Source: Acidobacteriota bacterium (lineage in GTDB: Bacteria; Acidobacteriota; Terriglobia; Bryobacterales; Bryobacteraceae). Taken from it: a stretch of 64,000 bases of DNA. Shown piece after piece: positions 35,443 to 43,746 of the stretch. Within the stretch, counting starts at the first letter, position 1; the number at the start of each line of letters is the position of its first letter. The notes under the pieces were generated by a model. It worked only from the letters and a program-made list of their open reading frames with translations, made no database searches and had not been told where the DNA came from. Location: assembly GCA_025352795.1 (NCBI GenBank), contig JANXSF010000090.1, positions 1 through 64,000 of the forward strand, written 5' to 3'. Made by a program: the position numbers and the translations under genes.

Positions 35443-37251
35443 CTACCCTGCACCAAGCGCCTGTGCTGGATCCAGTCGACAAATACGCTCAAACAACTTC
35501 TGCTTTTCCTTGGCATCCCCTTGAATTTTCTTGCTGGCATTGATGATGGTCACAAGGGCCGCGGCAATCATTCCACGATCCTCCCATTCCTCAAGCTTAT
35601 GATTTTCAACGGTGGCAATCAGGTCATCCAGAAGCGGTTGCATGATTGATTCTTTACCCGTGGCCGCACATAGCTGCACCATTTGCAAACGACGTATAAA
35701 GCGTCCTCTACCCGATGTCTGACTTTGAATCTCCGCATGCAAAATCTCAAATGCTCTGGCTTCCTGGCCTGCTCGAACTGCTTGCACTGCCAGGTCGTAA
35801 CTATCTACAAACTTCTGCTTCCAGGCCGTTGCTTGCGGCGCATCCAATACGTATGCATCTGCCGGAAGCTTCGCTGGGGTCGCCGATTCTGGCTCCTCCG
35901 ACAAGGTACGAAGCCATGCTTGCGTGCTGGCATTCGCCGCTGCCGTATCGTCGGTGAGGGTGAGCTCAAGGATCTGCGGAACGTCACGAATCAGGCCACG
36001 AAGTTCCGAGCGAAGAGCAATTGCAATCACCTGATAGTCCGGTCCAAGTGCGATGCAAGCTTCCACAACAAATCGTTGCAAGTCCAACCAGGCACGACTG
36101 CAAGGCAGTCCCATCACGTTTTCCGCAGCATCTATGAGATCTTTCCACTTGCCGTCCATCGCCAATTTCTTGATGAGACGTCGAACATCAGTAGGTGGAG
36201 CTTCCAGTTTGGAATAATCTTTCGCTTCAATGGCTGCACGCAACTCGCCCCATCGCAGGCCGCGCAGCATTAAATAAGGTGCTGGGCTTTTCGGCTCCTT
36301 CTTGCGCAAGAAAGTGGCTGCTGCCACCACGGCTGCAATCATCTCTTTACGATCCGCCGGGTCTTCTGGAGCTTGAATTACGTAACCGGAAGTTTTTTGC
36401 GCAACGCCGTCAGTGCTTGTTTCAGCAACAGCATCGGCAGCCATTTCCGACGCTGTTTCCATGGGGATATCTTCCACCGGGTCTGGTTCCAACTCCCGCT
36501 TCTTTTGAAGAAAGCCGTGGACTACGTGGCGCACTTCTTCCAGCGCAGGCTTCAATTTGCCAAAGAATGGGGCAGCTTCGCCAAATTTATCCGTACAACA
36601 TTTATCGAGTGCATGCAATTCGATGATGCAAGAATCCAACTGGATTTCTGCTTGTGCGTAGAAGATTTTGGGAGTTTCACCAAAGGATTTGTCGAATTCC
36701 TCTGGAGCAAGTTTCCCCCCTTTAACAGCCAACTCACGCGTCTTCTTTTGATCCTTATCCTTGGCCTGGTCGTCATACCCAACCACGCGGGATTCTTTAT
36801 ACCGATAAAAATCATAACCGGCCGCACACAGAGGAACACTCTTTAGAGGAAAGTCCATCTTGGACCCAATCCAATTTAGAGGGGCTGCGCGAAACTCGGC
36901 GTCGCCATCTTCAATTTCAGGATAAAGGGTGTCCCAAAAAGTCTCCACCAGATTACGGCAAAGGACGATTCCATCACAAAAGCCTTGATAGCCATTCTTT
37001 TTAAGAAGCGACTCGGTCAGCCATACGGCTAACTGTAGATCCTTGGTTTTTGTAGCTAATACTTCTTGTATAAGTTTGATAACCAGGGCATGGTCAGCAA
37101 GTTTTCTATCGTGTTTCCAGTCCCCTTGGGCCAATTCATCGTCTTCACGCCGGGCTTCTTTAATCTTGTCGTAGACAGGATCGTTGCGTAAATACAGCCC
37201 GCTGGGGTTATCGCCAGCAATGGGATTAAGGATGTCTTCACGCAGCGGCAT
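35443..37251 (-). CDS. tssA: TssA-type T6SS protein (ImpA_N domain)
   Basis: The start ATG 37251 (MPLREDILNPIAGDNPSG) matches the usual family start and gives 602 aa; an in-frame TTG at 37266 is the alternative. The N-terminal ImpA domain shows DPVYDKIKEARREDDEL, LQLAVWLTESLLKKNGYQGF and WDTLYPEIEDGD. The middle is Pro/acidic, and the C-terminal helical region carries RAFEILHAEI and GRGRFIRRLQMVQLC. TssA guides baseplate and tube-sheath assembly. It overlaps tagJ by 14 bp. Confidence 0.93.
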   Translation of the reverse strand: MPLREDILNPIAGDNPSGLYLRNDPVYDKIKEARREDDELAQGDWKHDRKLADHALVIKLIQEVLATKTKDLQLAVWLTESLLKKNGYQGFCDGIVLCRNLVETFWDTLYPEIEDGDAEFRAAPLNWIGSKMDFPLKSVPLCAAGYDFYRYKESRVVGYDDQAKDKDQKKTRELAVKGGKLAPEEFDKSFGETPKIFYAQAEIQLDSCIIELHALDKCCTDKFGEAAPFFGKLKPALEEVRHVVHGFLQKKRELEPDPVEDIPMETASEMAADAVAETSTDGVAQKTSGYVIQAPEDPADRKEMIAAVVAAATFLRKKEPKSPAPYLMLRGLRWGELRAAIEAKDYSKLEAPPTDVRRLIKKLAMDGKWKDLIDAAENVMGLPCSRAWLDLQRFVVEACIALGPDYQVIAIALRSELRGLIRDVPQILELTLTDDTAAANASTQAWLRTLSEEPESATPAKLPADAYVLDAPQATAWKQKFVDSYDLAVQAVRAGQEARAFEILHAEIQSQTSGRGRFIRRLQMVQLCAATGKESIMQPLLDDLIATVENHKLEEWEDRGMIAAALVTIINASKKIQGDAKEKQKLFERICRLDPAQALGAG

Positions 37252-37948
37252 TAGAGGCAAACTCAATGGATCGGATCTCTACTAAAGGCACTTCCTTTCC
37301 ATCTATCAGAAAAGTTTTGTGTCCCACAGGAAACTGGTTTCCTTCGTCATCGGCAACCCAATCCGTGTCCCGTCCAAGCCATAAAGACTCATCTGGAGAG
37401 TTCCAGGAGAATGGATAAATCGCAGGAATAATAACTTCACCAATGTCGGTTCCTTTAAAAGACGGACCCGTCATTACAAACGCTTGCGTCCACAAAGTAT
37501 CACGCAAATGCTTAGTAGGCTGCACTTCAATCGTTGAAATGTGATGAAAGGGGATCCAAATATAAGCACCGGCAGCATACACTTCTAAACGAGCGCCAAT
37601 TTGAGGGTCGCAATCTACGATGGATTCAAAGGGCGTGCCATTCCATTTACCCGCGGGCGATGGAGCTGCTGCCAGTTTAGGAAATTCTTGCGTACGAAAT
37701 AAATCGTGACGCGCTTTTTCTGCATGCAGCGCCGAGTAATACATAACGGCACCCAATTCATTTTCTTTAGAGCCTTCGCTAAGCACCGCCAATTGCTTGG
37801 CAGCACGGTCGTATTGCCCGGAAAAACACAGGAGCTCAAACAGAAACGTACGGCTCTTTCTGTCTGCCGGATTGGACCGCACAGACGCAGTCAGCGAACT
37901 GACTGCGTCCCGTACATTCCCAGTTTGGAATAGTTCTGTTGCGGTCAT
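37238..37948 (-). CDS. tagJ: TagJ/ImpE-like T6SS accessory protein
   Basis: ATG 37948 follows the hcp stop by 4 bp and gives 236 aa. The N-terminal helices (ELFQTGNVRDAVSSLTASVRS begins at residue 4) are TPR-like, followed by a domain with GRLEVYAAG-like text, YIWIPFHHISTIEVQPTKHL, LRDTLWTQAFV and LWLGRDTDW, characteristic of ImpE. TagJ proteins contact the TssB sheath subunit and ClpV in some systems. The gene sits between hcp and tssA, which fits. Confidence 0.9.
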   Translation of the reverse strand: MTATELFQTGNVRDAVSSLTASVRSNPADRKSRTFLFELLCFSGQYDRAAKQLAVLSEGSKENELGAVMYYSALHAEKARHDLFRTQEFPKLAAAPSPAGKWNGTPFESIVDCDPQIGARLEVYAAGAYIWIPFHHISTIEVQPTKHLRDTLWTQAFVMTGPSFKGTDIGEVIIPAIYPFSWNSPDESLWLGRDTDWVADDEGNQFPVGHKTFLIDGKEVPLVEIRSIEFASNAAA

Positions 37949-37952
37949 TGAA

Positions 37953-38462
37953 CTAATCGGGGAGCGGATCGTCAGCGGCGAACTTGGCGTTAAGCAATTC
38001 CAAGTCATAACCTTTGCGGATTGCGGCGTCAAGCTTGCCGTCATCCATTTCCGGTGCATAAGCGATTTCTACGGCTTGAAAAGCAAAGCTCAAACTTTCC
38101 GTAGGATTCTCGCTTGAACCACTCAACTGCACGCTTGTGATCAAAGCGTCTTTCAGCCAAATTCTGAAGTAAGACTGCTGCTTGTCAGCCACTGGCTTAT
38201 CGTAAAGAATGTATACTTTCTTCAAGATGTCGCCTGTTGCGCAATGGTCACAGAGCAGTGGCGATGTTTTGTCCAAAACTTTCATCACGCTCAGGTCTGA
38301 GAAGTTGGCCCGGCCCGCCTTGGCTTCCTTGCCCGATGCACCAGCACCATAGGTGGAGGTCTGACTGACGCCCCAACTAAACGATAGGATATCAATGCAG
38401 CCTTTGCGACTGGTGCTTGGTCCTTCCACTCCGTCAATGTACAGATAGGCATTAACTGCCAT
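37953..38462 (-). CDS. hcp: Hcp tube protein (TssD)
   Basis: This 169-aa protein has the Hcp pattern MAVNAYLYIDGVEGPSTSRKGC (in two parts), IDILSFSWGVSQ, FSDLSVMKVLDKTSPLL, VYILYDKP, YFRIWLKDALITSV and LSFAFQAVEIAY. Hcp hexamers form the inner tube that is fired into the target and may carry small effectors. The start has GGGAG upstream. A small stem-loop and an A-rich leader precede it, which may adjust its high expression. Confidence 0.97.
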   Translation of the reverse strand: MAVNAYLYIDGVEGPSTSRKGCIDILSFSWGVSQTSTYGAGASGKEAKAGRANFSDLSVMKVLDKTSPLLCDHCATGDILKKVYILYDKPVADKQQSYFRIWLKDALITSVQLSGSSENPTESLSFAFQAVEIAYAPEMDDGKLDAAIRKGYDLELLNAKFAADDPLPD

Positions 38463-38487
38463 AAGGAATCTCCCTTTATTTTTTTAA

Positions 38488-38508
38488 GTTTCCAGATTGT
38501 CCGGAAAC
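38488..38508 (-). promoter_or_regulatory. Small stem-loop in the hcp leader
   Basis: GTTTCC (38488-38493) and GGAAAC (38503-38508) pair around a short loop, within the 82-bp spacer between the tssC stop and the hcp start. On the minus strand it is followed by an A-rich stretch, not a T run, so it is not a normal terminator. A 5'-end stabilising or processing hairpin for hcp mRNA is possible. Confidence 0.3.
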
Positions 38509-38544
38509 AGGCTGATGGGGCTTCTTGAAATGGCGCCCGTTTAC

Positions 38545-40029
38545 TTACTTTGCAGGAGCTGGCAGTTCTGCCACCAACCGCAGGGACACTGTTAATTCGT
38601 CAAGCTGGAAGTGCGGCCGCAAAAATGCAACTGCCCGATAAACACCAGGCTTACCCGGAACTTCTGAAACATCAATTCGGGCCTCACGCAATGGGCAACG
38701 CGACTTCATTTCTGCTGATGCCGTATCGTCGGGAATTACGTACTTCATAATCCAGCGATTCAAGAATACTTCGGCATCTGTGCGCGACATGAAGCTGCCG
38801 ATCTTATCGCGCATCATTGCCTTCAGGTAATGCGCAAATCGCGAAACGGCCATAATATATGGCAATTGCGCAGAAAGTCGCGCATTGGCGTTGGCCGAAT
38901 CCGTGTCATACAACTTCGGCTTCTGGCAAGATTGCACGCCGAAGAAAGCGGCATAGTCAGTGCCCTTGCAATGCACCAGCGGAACAAATCCTAAATCGGC
39001 CAGTTCCTTTTCACGACGGTCCGTAATAGGTACTTCCGTGGGACACTTCATTGCCACATCGCCTTCGTCCGTGTAGAAATTGTGGACAGGTAGACCGTCT
39101 ACCAACCCCCCACCTTCCACACCACGCATAGCGACGCACATTCCAAACTTAGAGAACGAATTGGTCATTCGCGATGCCAGGGCAAATGCCGCGTTCATCC
39201 AAAGGTACTTTGAATGATCGGAACCATCCACCTGTTCTTCGTAGTTGAAACCTTCTACAGCCTTGGTGTCCTTGCCATAGGGCAACCGGCCAAGTGTGCG
39301 GGGCAGACATAACGCAACGTAACGCGAATCATCGGACTGTCGGAATGATTTCCACTTTGCGTATGCGGTGGTGTCAAAAATCTTGGCCAAGTCTCTGGGT
39401 GCATCCAGACTTGTGTAGCTGGACATGTTGAACAAATCAGGAGCAGCGGCACTTACGAAAGGTGCATGGGCAGCGGCTGCGACGTTGGAAATCTTTTCCA
39501 GCAGTTCAATGTCTTCAGGGTGCTTGCCGAATTCGTAATCGCCCACCAGCGCACCAAATGGCGCACCGCCGAACACTCCGTATTCTTCTTCATATACCTT
39601 TTTGAACAAGGCGCTCTGATCGAATTCGGGAGCCCGCTGAAGATCTTTCAGCATTTCTTTCTTCGTGCAATTCAAGACCTTGATCTTGAGCATCACACCG
39701 GTTTCGCTCTGATCCATTAGGTATTTCACACCACGCCAGGTTCCTTCCAACTTCTGGAACGATTCGTTGTGCAGAATCTCGTTCAACTGAATGGAAATCA
39801 GGTGGTCAATTTGAGCGATGCGCGCGTTCACCATCATCTCGGCGTCGCGAGCGATGGTCATCGATCCGCCCAGGAATTGCGATACAAATTCCTTAACTAG
39901 ATTGCGGCCACGTTCAATGGAAGCCGGCTCTTTACCGAATCGGCCTTCGTCTACAATCTGGTCCAGTAGACCCCGTTCTTCAACTACAGATTCGGCGGCT
40001 TGCGCCTGTGAAGATTTCGCCTCAGCCAT
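38545..40029 (-). CDS. tssC: T6SS contractile sheath large subunit TssC
   Basis: ATG 40029 (MAEAKSSQ) has GAGGAG 8 nt upstream and gives 494 aa; a start 21 bp earlier lacks such a site. Family segments are DHLISIQLNEILHNESFQKLEGTWRG (split), PFGALVGDYEF, SNVAAAAHAPFVSAAAP and PRTLGRLPYG, and the C-terminal half has YIMAVSRFAHYLKAMMRDKIG. TssC forms the outer sheath with TssB. It overlaps tssB by 8 bp. Confidence 0.97.
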   Translation of the reverse strand: MAEAKSSQAQAAESVVEERGLLDQIVDEGRFGKEPASIERGRNLVKEFVSQFLGGSMTIARDAEMMVNARIAQIDHLISIQLNEILHNESFQKLEGTWRGVKYLMDQSETGVMLKIKVLNCTKKEMLKDLQRAPEFDQSALFKKVYEEEYGVFGGAPFGALVGDYEFGKHPEDIELLEKISNVAAAAHAPFVSAAAPDLFNMSSYTSLDAPRDLAKIFDTTAYAKWKSFRQSDDSRYVALCLPRTLGRLPYGKDTKAVEGFNYEEQVDGSDHSKYLWMNAAFALASRMTNSFSKFGMCVAMRGVEGGGLVDGLPVHNFYTDEGDVAMKCPTEVPITDRREKELADLGFVPLVHCKGTDYAAFFGVQSCQKPKLYDTDSANANARLSAQLPYIMAVSRFAHYLKAMMRDKIGSFMSRTDAEVFLNRWIMKYVIPDDTASAEMKSRCPLREARIDVSEVPGKPGVYRAVAFLRPHFQLDELTVSLRLVAELPAPAK

Positions 40030-40543
40030 TGGATTTCTCCTCGCTGCCAATTTCCTTCTTCAATTTATCCAGCTTTTCTGTATTGCCGACGGCATCCAAC
40101 AAAAGCTCTTCCAGCTTATCGTTGCCTTGTAAGCTGCCTCGCAAATCAGAAAGTCGAGTGCGCAAATCAAGCAGCTCCTTCAATGGCTTCACCTGGCGCG
40201 CGACATTTTCTGGTTCGAAGTCTTCCATGGTTTTGAACTTCAAATCCACTTTGAGGTTGGGTGCGTCGGATTCTTCGCTCAGCATATTTCTCACTGAGAA
40301 ATTAAGGTGAGGTTTCATGCCTTCCAGCACGGCATCGAAGTTGTCGGGATTCACCTCAACAAACTTTCGTTCCTTTAATTTAGCCAAGGGTTCTTCCGGC
40401 TGGCCTGTTAAGTCGCCGAGAACTCCAACGACAAAAGGTAGTTCTTTTAATTCAATGGCGCCACCTACTTCCACGTCGTAAGTGATCTGGACCCGTGGTG
40501 AACGCACACGGTCAAGCTTGTGTTGGGTGCTCTCTCTTGCCAA
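40022..40543 (-). CDS. tssB: T6SS contractile sheath small subunit TssB
   Basis: This 173-aa protein starts at TTG 40543 with GGAGG 5 nt upstream. Conserved text: RVQITYDVEVGGAIELKELP (in-frame from 17), FVVGVLGDLTG, KFVEVNPDNFDAVLEGMKP, DLKFKTMEDFEPE, then LDLRTRLSDLRGSL and a charged helical tail. It is the first gene of the 14-kb minus-strand T6SS operon, directly behind a strong promoter. Confidence 0.97.
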   Translation of the reverse strand: MARESTQHKLDRVRSPRVQITYDVEVGGAIELKELPFVVGVLGDLTGQPEEPLAKLKERKFVEVNPDNFDAVLEGMKPHLNFSVRNMLSEESDAPNLKVDLKFKTMEDFEPENVARQVKPLKELLDLRTRLSDLRGSLQGNDKLEELLLDAVGNTEKLDKLKKEIGSEEKSNG

Positions 40544-40566
40544 AATTGCCTCCGTAGGATTTCAAG

Positions 40567-40594
40567 CATATACTCGGTACGTCCAGTACGTCAA
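40567..40594 (-). promoter_or_regulatory. Sigma70-like promoter of the main T6SS operon
   Basis: On the minus strand, TTGACG (40594-40589), a 16-nt spacer and TATATG (40572-40567) lie just ahead of tssB. The 10-mer TTGACGTACT is identical to that of the promoter at 1494. GTACGTC is repeated with a 9-bp period (40577-40583 and 40586-40592) across the spacer. The leader to the TTG start is about 17 nt. Confidence 0.7.
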
Positions 40595-40654
40595 GTCCTT
40601 AGTTTCTAGGTGCATGAACCGAACTTACTCGACTAGGAATTCCCAATGTTGGGT

Positions 40655-40863
40655 GGTAAGTGATTTCGCATGTAAGAGTGTTAAAGTGGCCGCAGGTAAG
40701 GACTTTAAGCATTCCGCCTTAGTTATCGACGATGTATACAATTGTAAGTCAAAACATTTCACTTGCTTCATGTTTTTTGGCTATTTTGGCTAGTACTCTT
40801 AGAACTGCCAGTGGCCAAGTAACGAAAAGTCTGGATAAGTGATTTCTCTTTTTAAAAGTGTTC
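40655..40863 (+). repeat. Imperfect direct repeat TAAGTGATTTC...AAGTGTT
   Basis: TAAGTGATTTC occurs exactly at 40657-40667 and 40836-40846. Each copy is followed 15-16 bp later by a related AAGAGTGTT or AAAAGTGTT. Copy 1 lies upstream of the tssB promoter and copy 2 covers the -35 region of the plus-strand promoter. Paired sites for one regulator of both divergent units would give this layout. Confidence 0.5.
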
Positions 40864-40892
40864 TCAAAGCCTTTATCATAAATTAGTTAATC

Positions 40893-42359
40893 ATGTTAAC
40901 TCTTCTATCCCCCGCCGACGCCCACTCTCTGCGCGAGTTTCTCCAAGCCGCCTGTTATACCGATCTTGAATTCCGTAAGCGCCCCGGCTTAAGGGAACTC
41001 CCTGCTCGTCATTCTGGAAATTGGCCTTACCTGATGGACTACACGCGGGAACCCACCGTGCTGAATTTCCTGCTTCGCCTATTTTTATTCGGCATTCCGC
41101 TAGATTACAAACTGGTGTCAGAAATTGTACCTCCGGGCATTCTTACCATCCTGCTCAATTCTGGATTACTGAATCTTGAAGCAAATCAGTTGCAAGCTTC
41201 CGTTATGCTTACCCCTCTGGATAACTATTGGTTTGTAGCCGACCCTCTCGATCGCATAAAGTCCGCCGAGGCCAAAGATTTTGTTTTGTGGGCCAATCCG
41301 ACTACCCGAATTTTGAATCAAGTTTCCATACGACGTCATGTGAAATCAATCCTCGACCTAGGCGCAGGTTGCGGCGTACTTTCTGTTTTGGCTGCCACAA
41401 ACGGGGATCGCATTGTTGCTACTGATCTCAATCCTCGAGCCGAGTCGTTCACCCTCTTCAATGCCAGCTTGAACAGCATCACCAACATTGAAACCTACAC
41501 AGGCGATACCTTTGAGCCCATCAAAGATCAATGTTTCGATTTGATTCTTGCCAACCCACCATTCTTTGTGACTCCGTCATCCAACCAGATGTATTGTGAG
41601 AATTCCATGGATCTGGATCAATACTGCCGCCGAGTTGTCCGCGAAGGGGCCACTCATTTGAACGACGGCGGATACCTTCAAATGACATTCGAATGGGTGC
41701 AGGTGCAGGGGCAATCCTGGCAGGATCGTGTGGCGGAGTGGCTTGACGGAACAGGCTGCGATGCTTGGATAATGCGTGGTTATACTCGTGACCCGGCATC
41801 TTATGCGTATGAGCGTATCAAAGAGGAATTTTCGATCAACCCGGAACGGGCCACCCAAATGTTTACCGATTGGTTGGAGCACTATCGGCGAAGTAACGTC
41901 GAACAGATTTGCGGTGGACTTTTTAGTATGCGGAAACGCACGGGCGACAATTGGCTTCGCATTGAAGAACTGCCGCTAGACATTTCCGAACCCATCGGAG
42001 AATCAGTTTTAAGTTTATTTTCCACGCAAACTTTCCTGTCCACCAATCCCGCCGATGAAGAACTCTTGAAGATGAAGCCTCGCTTAGCCAGCGGCACAAA
42101 ACTTCAGCAGTCATTTGCGTTGACTGATCACACATGGCTGCCTGACGGGTTGAATCTTACTTTGTCGGGTGGCTTGCCTGGAACCATTTCCATTGAATTC
42201 CCTGTTGCAGAGTTTCTGGCAAGTTGTTCCGGGGACAGCACACTGCATGAATTGATTGTTGCCGTAACGGCAAAAGTAAATGCTCCTGTTGATCAGGTCC
42301 GTCAGCAATGTTGCTCAGTTGTGCGCAAACTGGCAGAGCGCAGATTTCTTGCTTTGTAG
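40893..42359 (+). CDS. Class I SAM-dependent methyltransferase (N5-glutamine/RsmC-like)
   Basis: This 488-aa protein has a helical N-terminal part (1-140). The methyltransferase core follows, with motif I LDLGAGCGVLSVLA near 152, acidic VATDLNP and the catalytic NPPFF typical of amino-group methyltransferases acting on Gln, Asn or bases. The C-terminal 180 residues are an extra domain of unknown use. It opens the plus-strand T6SS operon, 34 bp before tssK-1. No T6SS core role is known for such an enzyme. Modifying a T6SS or effector protein is possible, as is a housekeeping role. Confidence 0.85.
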   Translation: MLTLLSPADAHSLREFLQAACYTDLEFRKRPGLRELPARHSGNWPYLMDYTREPTVLNFLLRLFLFGIPLDYKLVSEIVPPGILTILLNSGLLNLEANQLQASVMLTPLDNYWFVADPLDRIKSAEAKDFVLWANPTTRILNQVSIRRHVKSILDLGAGCGVLSVLAATNGDRIVATDLNPRAESFTLFNASLNSITNIETYTGDTFEPIKDQCFDLILANPPFFVTPSSNQMYCENSMDLDQYCRRVVREGATHLNDGGYLQMTFEWVQVQGQSWQDRVAEWLDGTGCDAWIMRGYTRDPASYAYERIKEEFSINPERATQMFTDWLEHYRRSNVEQICGGLFSMRKRTGDNWLRIEELPLDISEPIGESVLSLFSTQTFLSTNPADEELLKMKPRLASGTKLQQSFALTDHTWLPDGLNLTLSGGLPGTISIEFPVAEFLASCSGDSTLHELIVAVTAKVNAPVDQVRQQCCSVVRKLAERRFLAL

Positions 42360-42393
42360 ATCTCCAGCATTGAAATTCTGCTAAGTTACTTGC

Positions 42394-43746
42394 ATGCCCC
42401 TTCTCGAACCGGTTGTGTGGTCCAAAGGTACGTTCCTTAACCCACAACACTTGCAACTTCAGGATCGCTACCTGGAGCAATCACTTCAATTTCACTTGCA
42501 GGCATTGAATTTTCGCCCTTGGGGTTTTGAACGGTTACGAATTAACCAGGACGCACTGTCCACTGGAATTCTTTCCATTTCTGAAGCATCGGGGATTATG
42601 CCTGACGGCCTGTTGTTCGACATTCCATCCTCTGACCAAGTACCGCCCCAACGACCTTTGGCTGACCAGTTCGCACCCGATCAGGATTCCATTGAAGTGT
42701 TTCTGGCCATTCCAAACTATCGTGAACGTGGCGTGAATGTTACCAGTGCACAACAGGGCGGCGAAGCGCGCTATCGCGCCGAAGTGCAGATGATGCGCGA
42801 CGACAATACCGGCACCTCTGAAAAGCCAATTATGGTAGCCCGCAAAAATCTTCGACTTCTGGTTGAAGGAGAAAATCTAGAAGGTTGTTCTTCCCTTCGA
42901 ATTGCCAAGGTCAATAAGACAAATGGTGGCAGGTATGAATTAGACTCTCATTTTGTGCCTCCACTTGTTGACATTGCCGCCAGCAGTTATCTGATTTCCA
43001 TTGCCCGCCGCTTGGTAGAAATTCTTTCCGCTCGCAGCAGTGCGCTGTCAGGAACCCGCAAGCATAAAAATCAGACGCTTGCCGATTTCAGTGCTTCAGA
43101 CATTGCCAGTTTTTGGCTACTTTATACAATCAACACCCACTTCCCGGCCTTTCGTCATATCTTTGAAACGCATGGCGGTCATCCGGAAGCGCTCTATTCT
43201 TCTATGCTGCAACTTGCCGGTGCACTCACAACTTTTTCCTTGAAAGTTCACCCTCGCGATTTTCCTGTTTACGATCACAATAACCTTGGCGCTTGCTTTA
43301 CTGGTCTGGATGAAAAGTTGCGTTTGTTGCTGGATACTGTTGTCCCCACAAACGTCGTTTCCTTGCCGCTGAAGCTCACGCAGCCTTCTATTTACGCTAC
43401 AGCTTTGGATCGGGATGATTATCTGGTGAACACTAAAATGTACCTGGCCATCAACGCTGAGGTGCCAGTTGCAGATTTGACTGGCAGAGTGCCAGCCCTC
43501 GTTAAATTATGTTCAACGGATTACATCAATCACTTAGTTGAAAAGGCACTACCCGGTGTCCCGCTGACGCATGTACCTAACCCGCCTGCAATTCCGATCA
43601 AGTTGAATTACCGTTACTTCAGCTTGAGTCAATCCGGTGGTTCGTGGGAAGCAATTCGTCGGGCAAGAAATTTGGCGGCTTACGTTCCAGGTGATTTTCC
43701 CAACCCCGTTATGGAACTAATCATCGTGTTACCGCAGGCTGTTTAA
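42394..43746 (+). CDS. tssK: T6SS baseplate-membrane connector TssK, copy 1
   Basis: This 450-aa protein begins with the TssK signature: VVWSKGTFLNPQHLQLQDRY at about 7-26. It continues with YELDSHFVPPLVDIAASSYL, SDIASFWLLYTINTHFPAFRH (split) and a C-terminal YFSLSQSG...W. TssK trimers join the baseplate to TssL/TssM. Its stop overlaps the stop of the opposite-strand gene by a few bases. A second TssK gene lies at 45525. Confidence 0.93.
   Translation: MPLLEPVVWSKGTFLNPQHLQLQDRYLEQSLQFHLQALNFRPWGFERLRINQDALSTGILSISEASGIMPDGLLFDIPSSDQVPPQRPLADQFAPDQDSIEVFLAIPNYRERGVNVTSAQQGGEARYRAEVQMMRDDNTGTSEKPIMVARKNLRLLVEGENLEGCSSLRIAKVNKTNGGRYELDSHFVPPLVDIAASSYLISIARRLVEILSARSSALSGTRKHKNQTLADFSASDIASFWLLYTINTHFPAFRHIFETHGGHPEALYSSMLQLAGALTTFSLKVHPRDFPVYDHNNLGACFTGLDEKLRLLLDTVVPTNVVSLPLKLTQPSIYATALDRDDYLVNTKMYLAINAEVPVADLTGRVPALVKLCSTDYINHLVEKALPGVPLTHVPNPPAIPIKLNYRYFSLSQSGGSWEAIRRARNLAAYVPGDFPNPVMELIIVLPQAV

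Larger units (their letters stand above)
40544..40892. other. Divergent control region between the two T6SS operons
   Basis: These 349 bp between tssB (minus) and the methyltransferase gene (plus) contain no convincing gene. They hold the tssB promoter at the left, a weak plus-strand promoter (TTTAAA 40851-40856, 17 nt, TATCAT 40874-40879) at the right, an imperfect direct repeat, and a copy of the motif CTTACTCG (40624-40631) that resembles the operator-like repeats near 1530. Confidence 0.6.

Noticed and set aside
40482-40793. Plus-strand frame across the divergent T6SS control region
   Set aside because: It begins inside tssB, passes through promoter elements and repeats, and encodes a Cys/Lys-rich peptide of no recognised kind.
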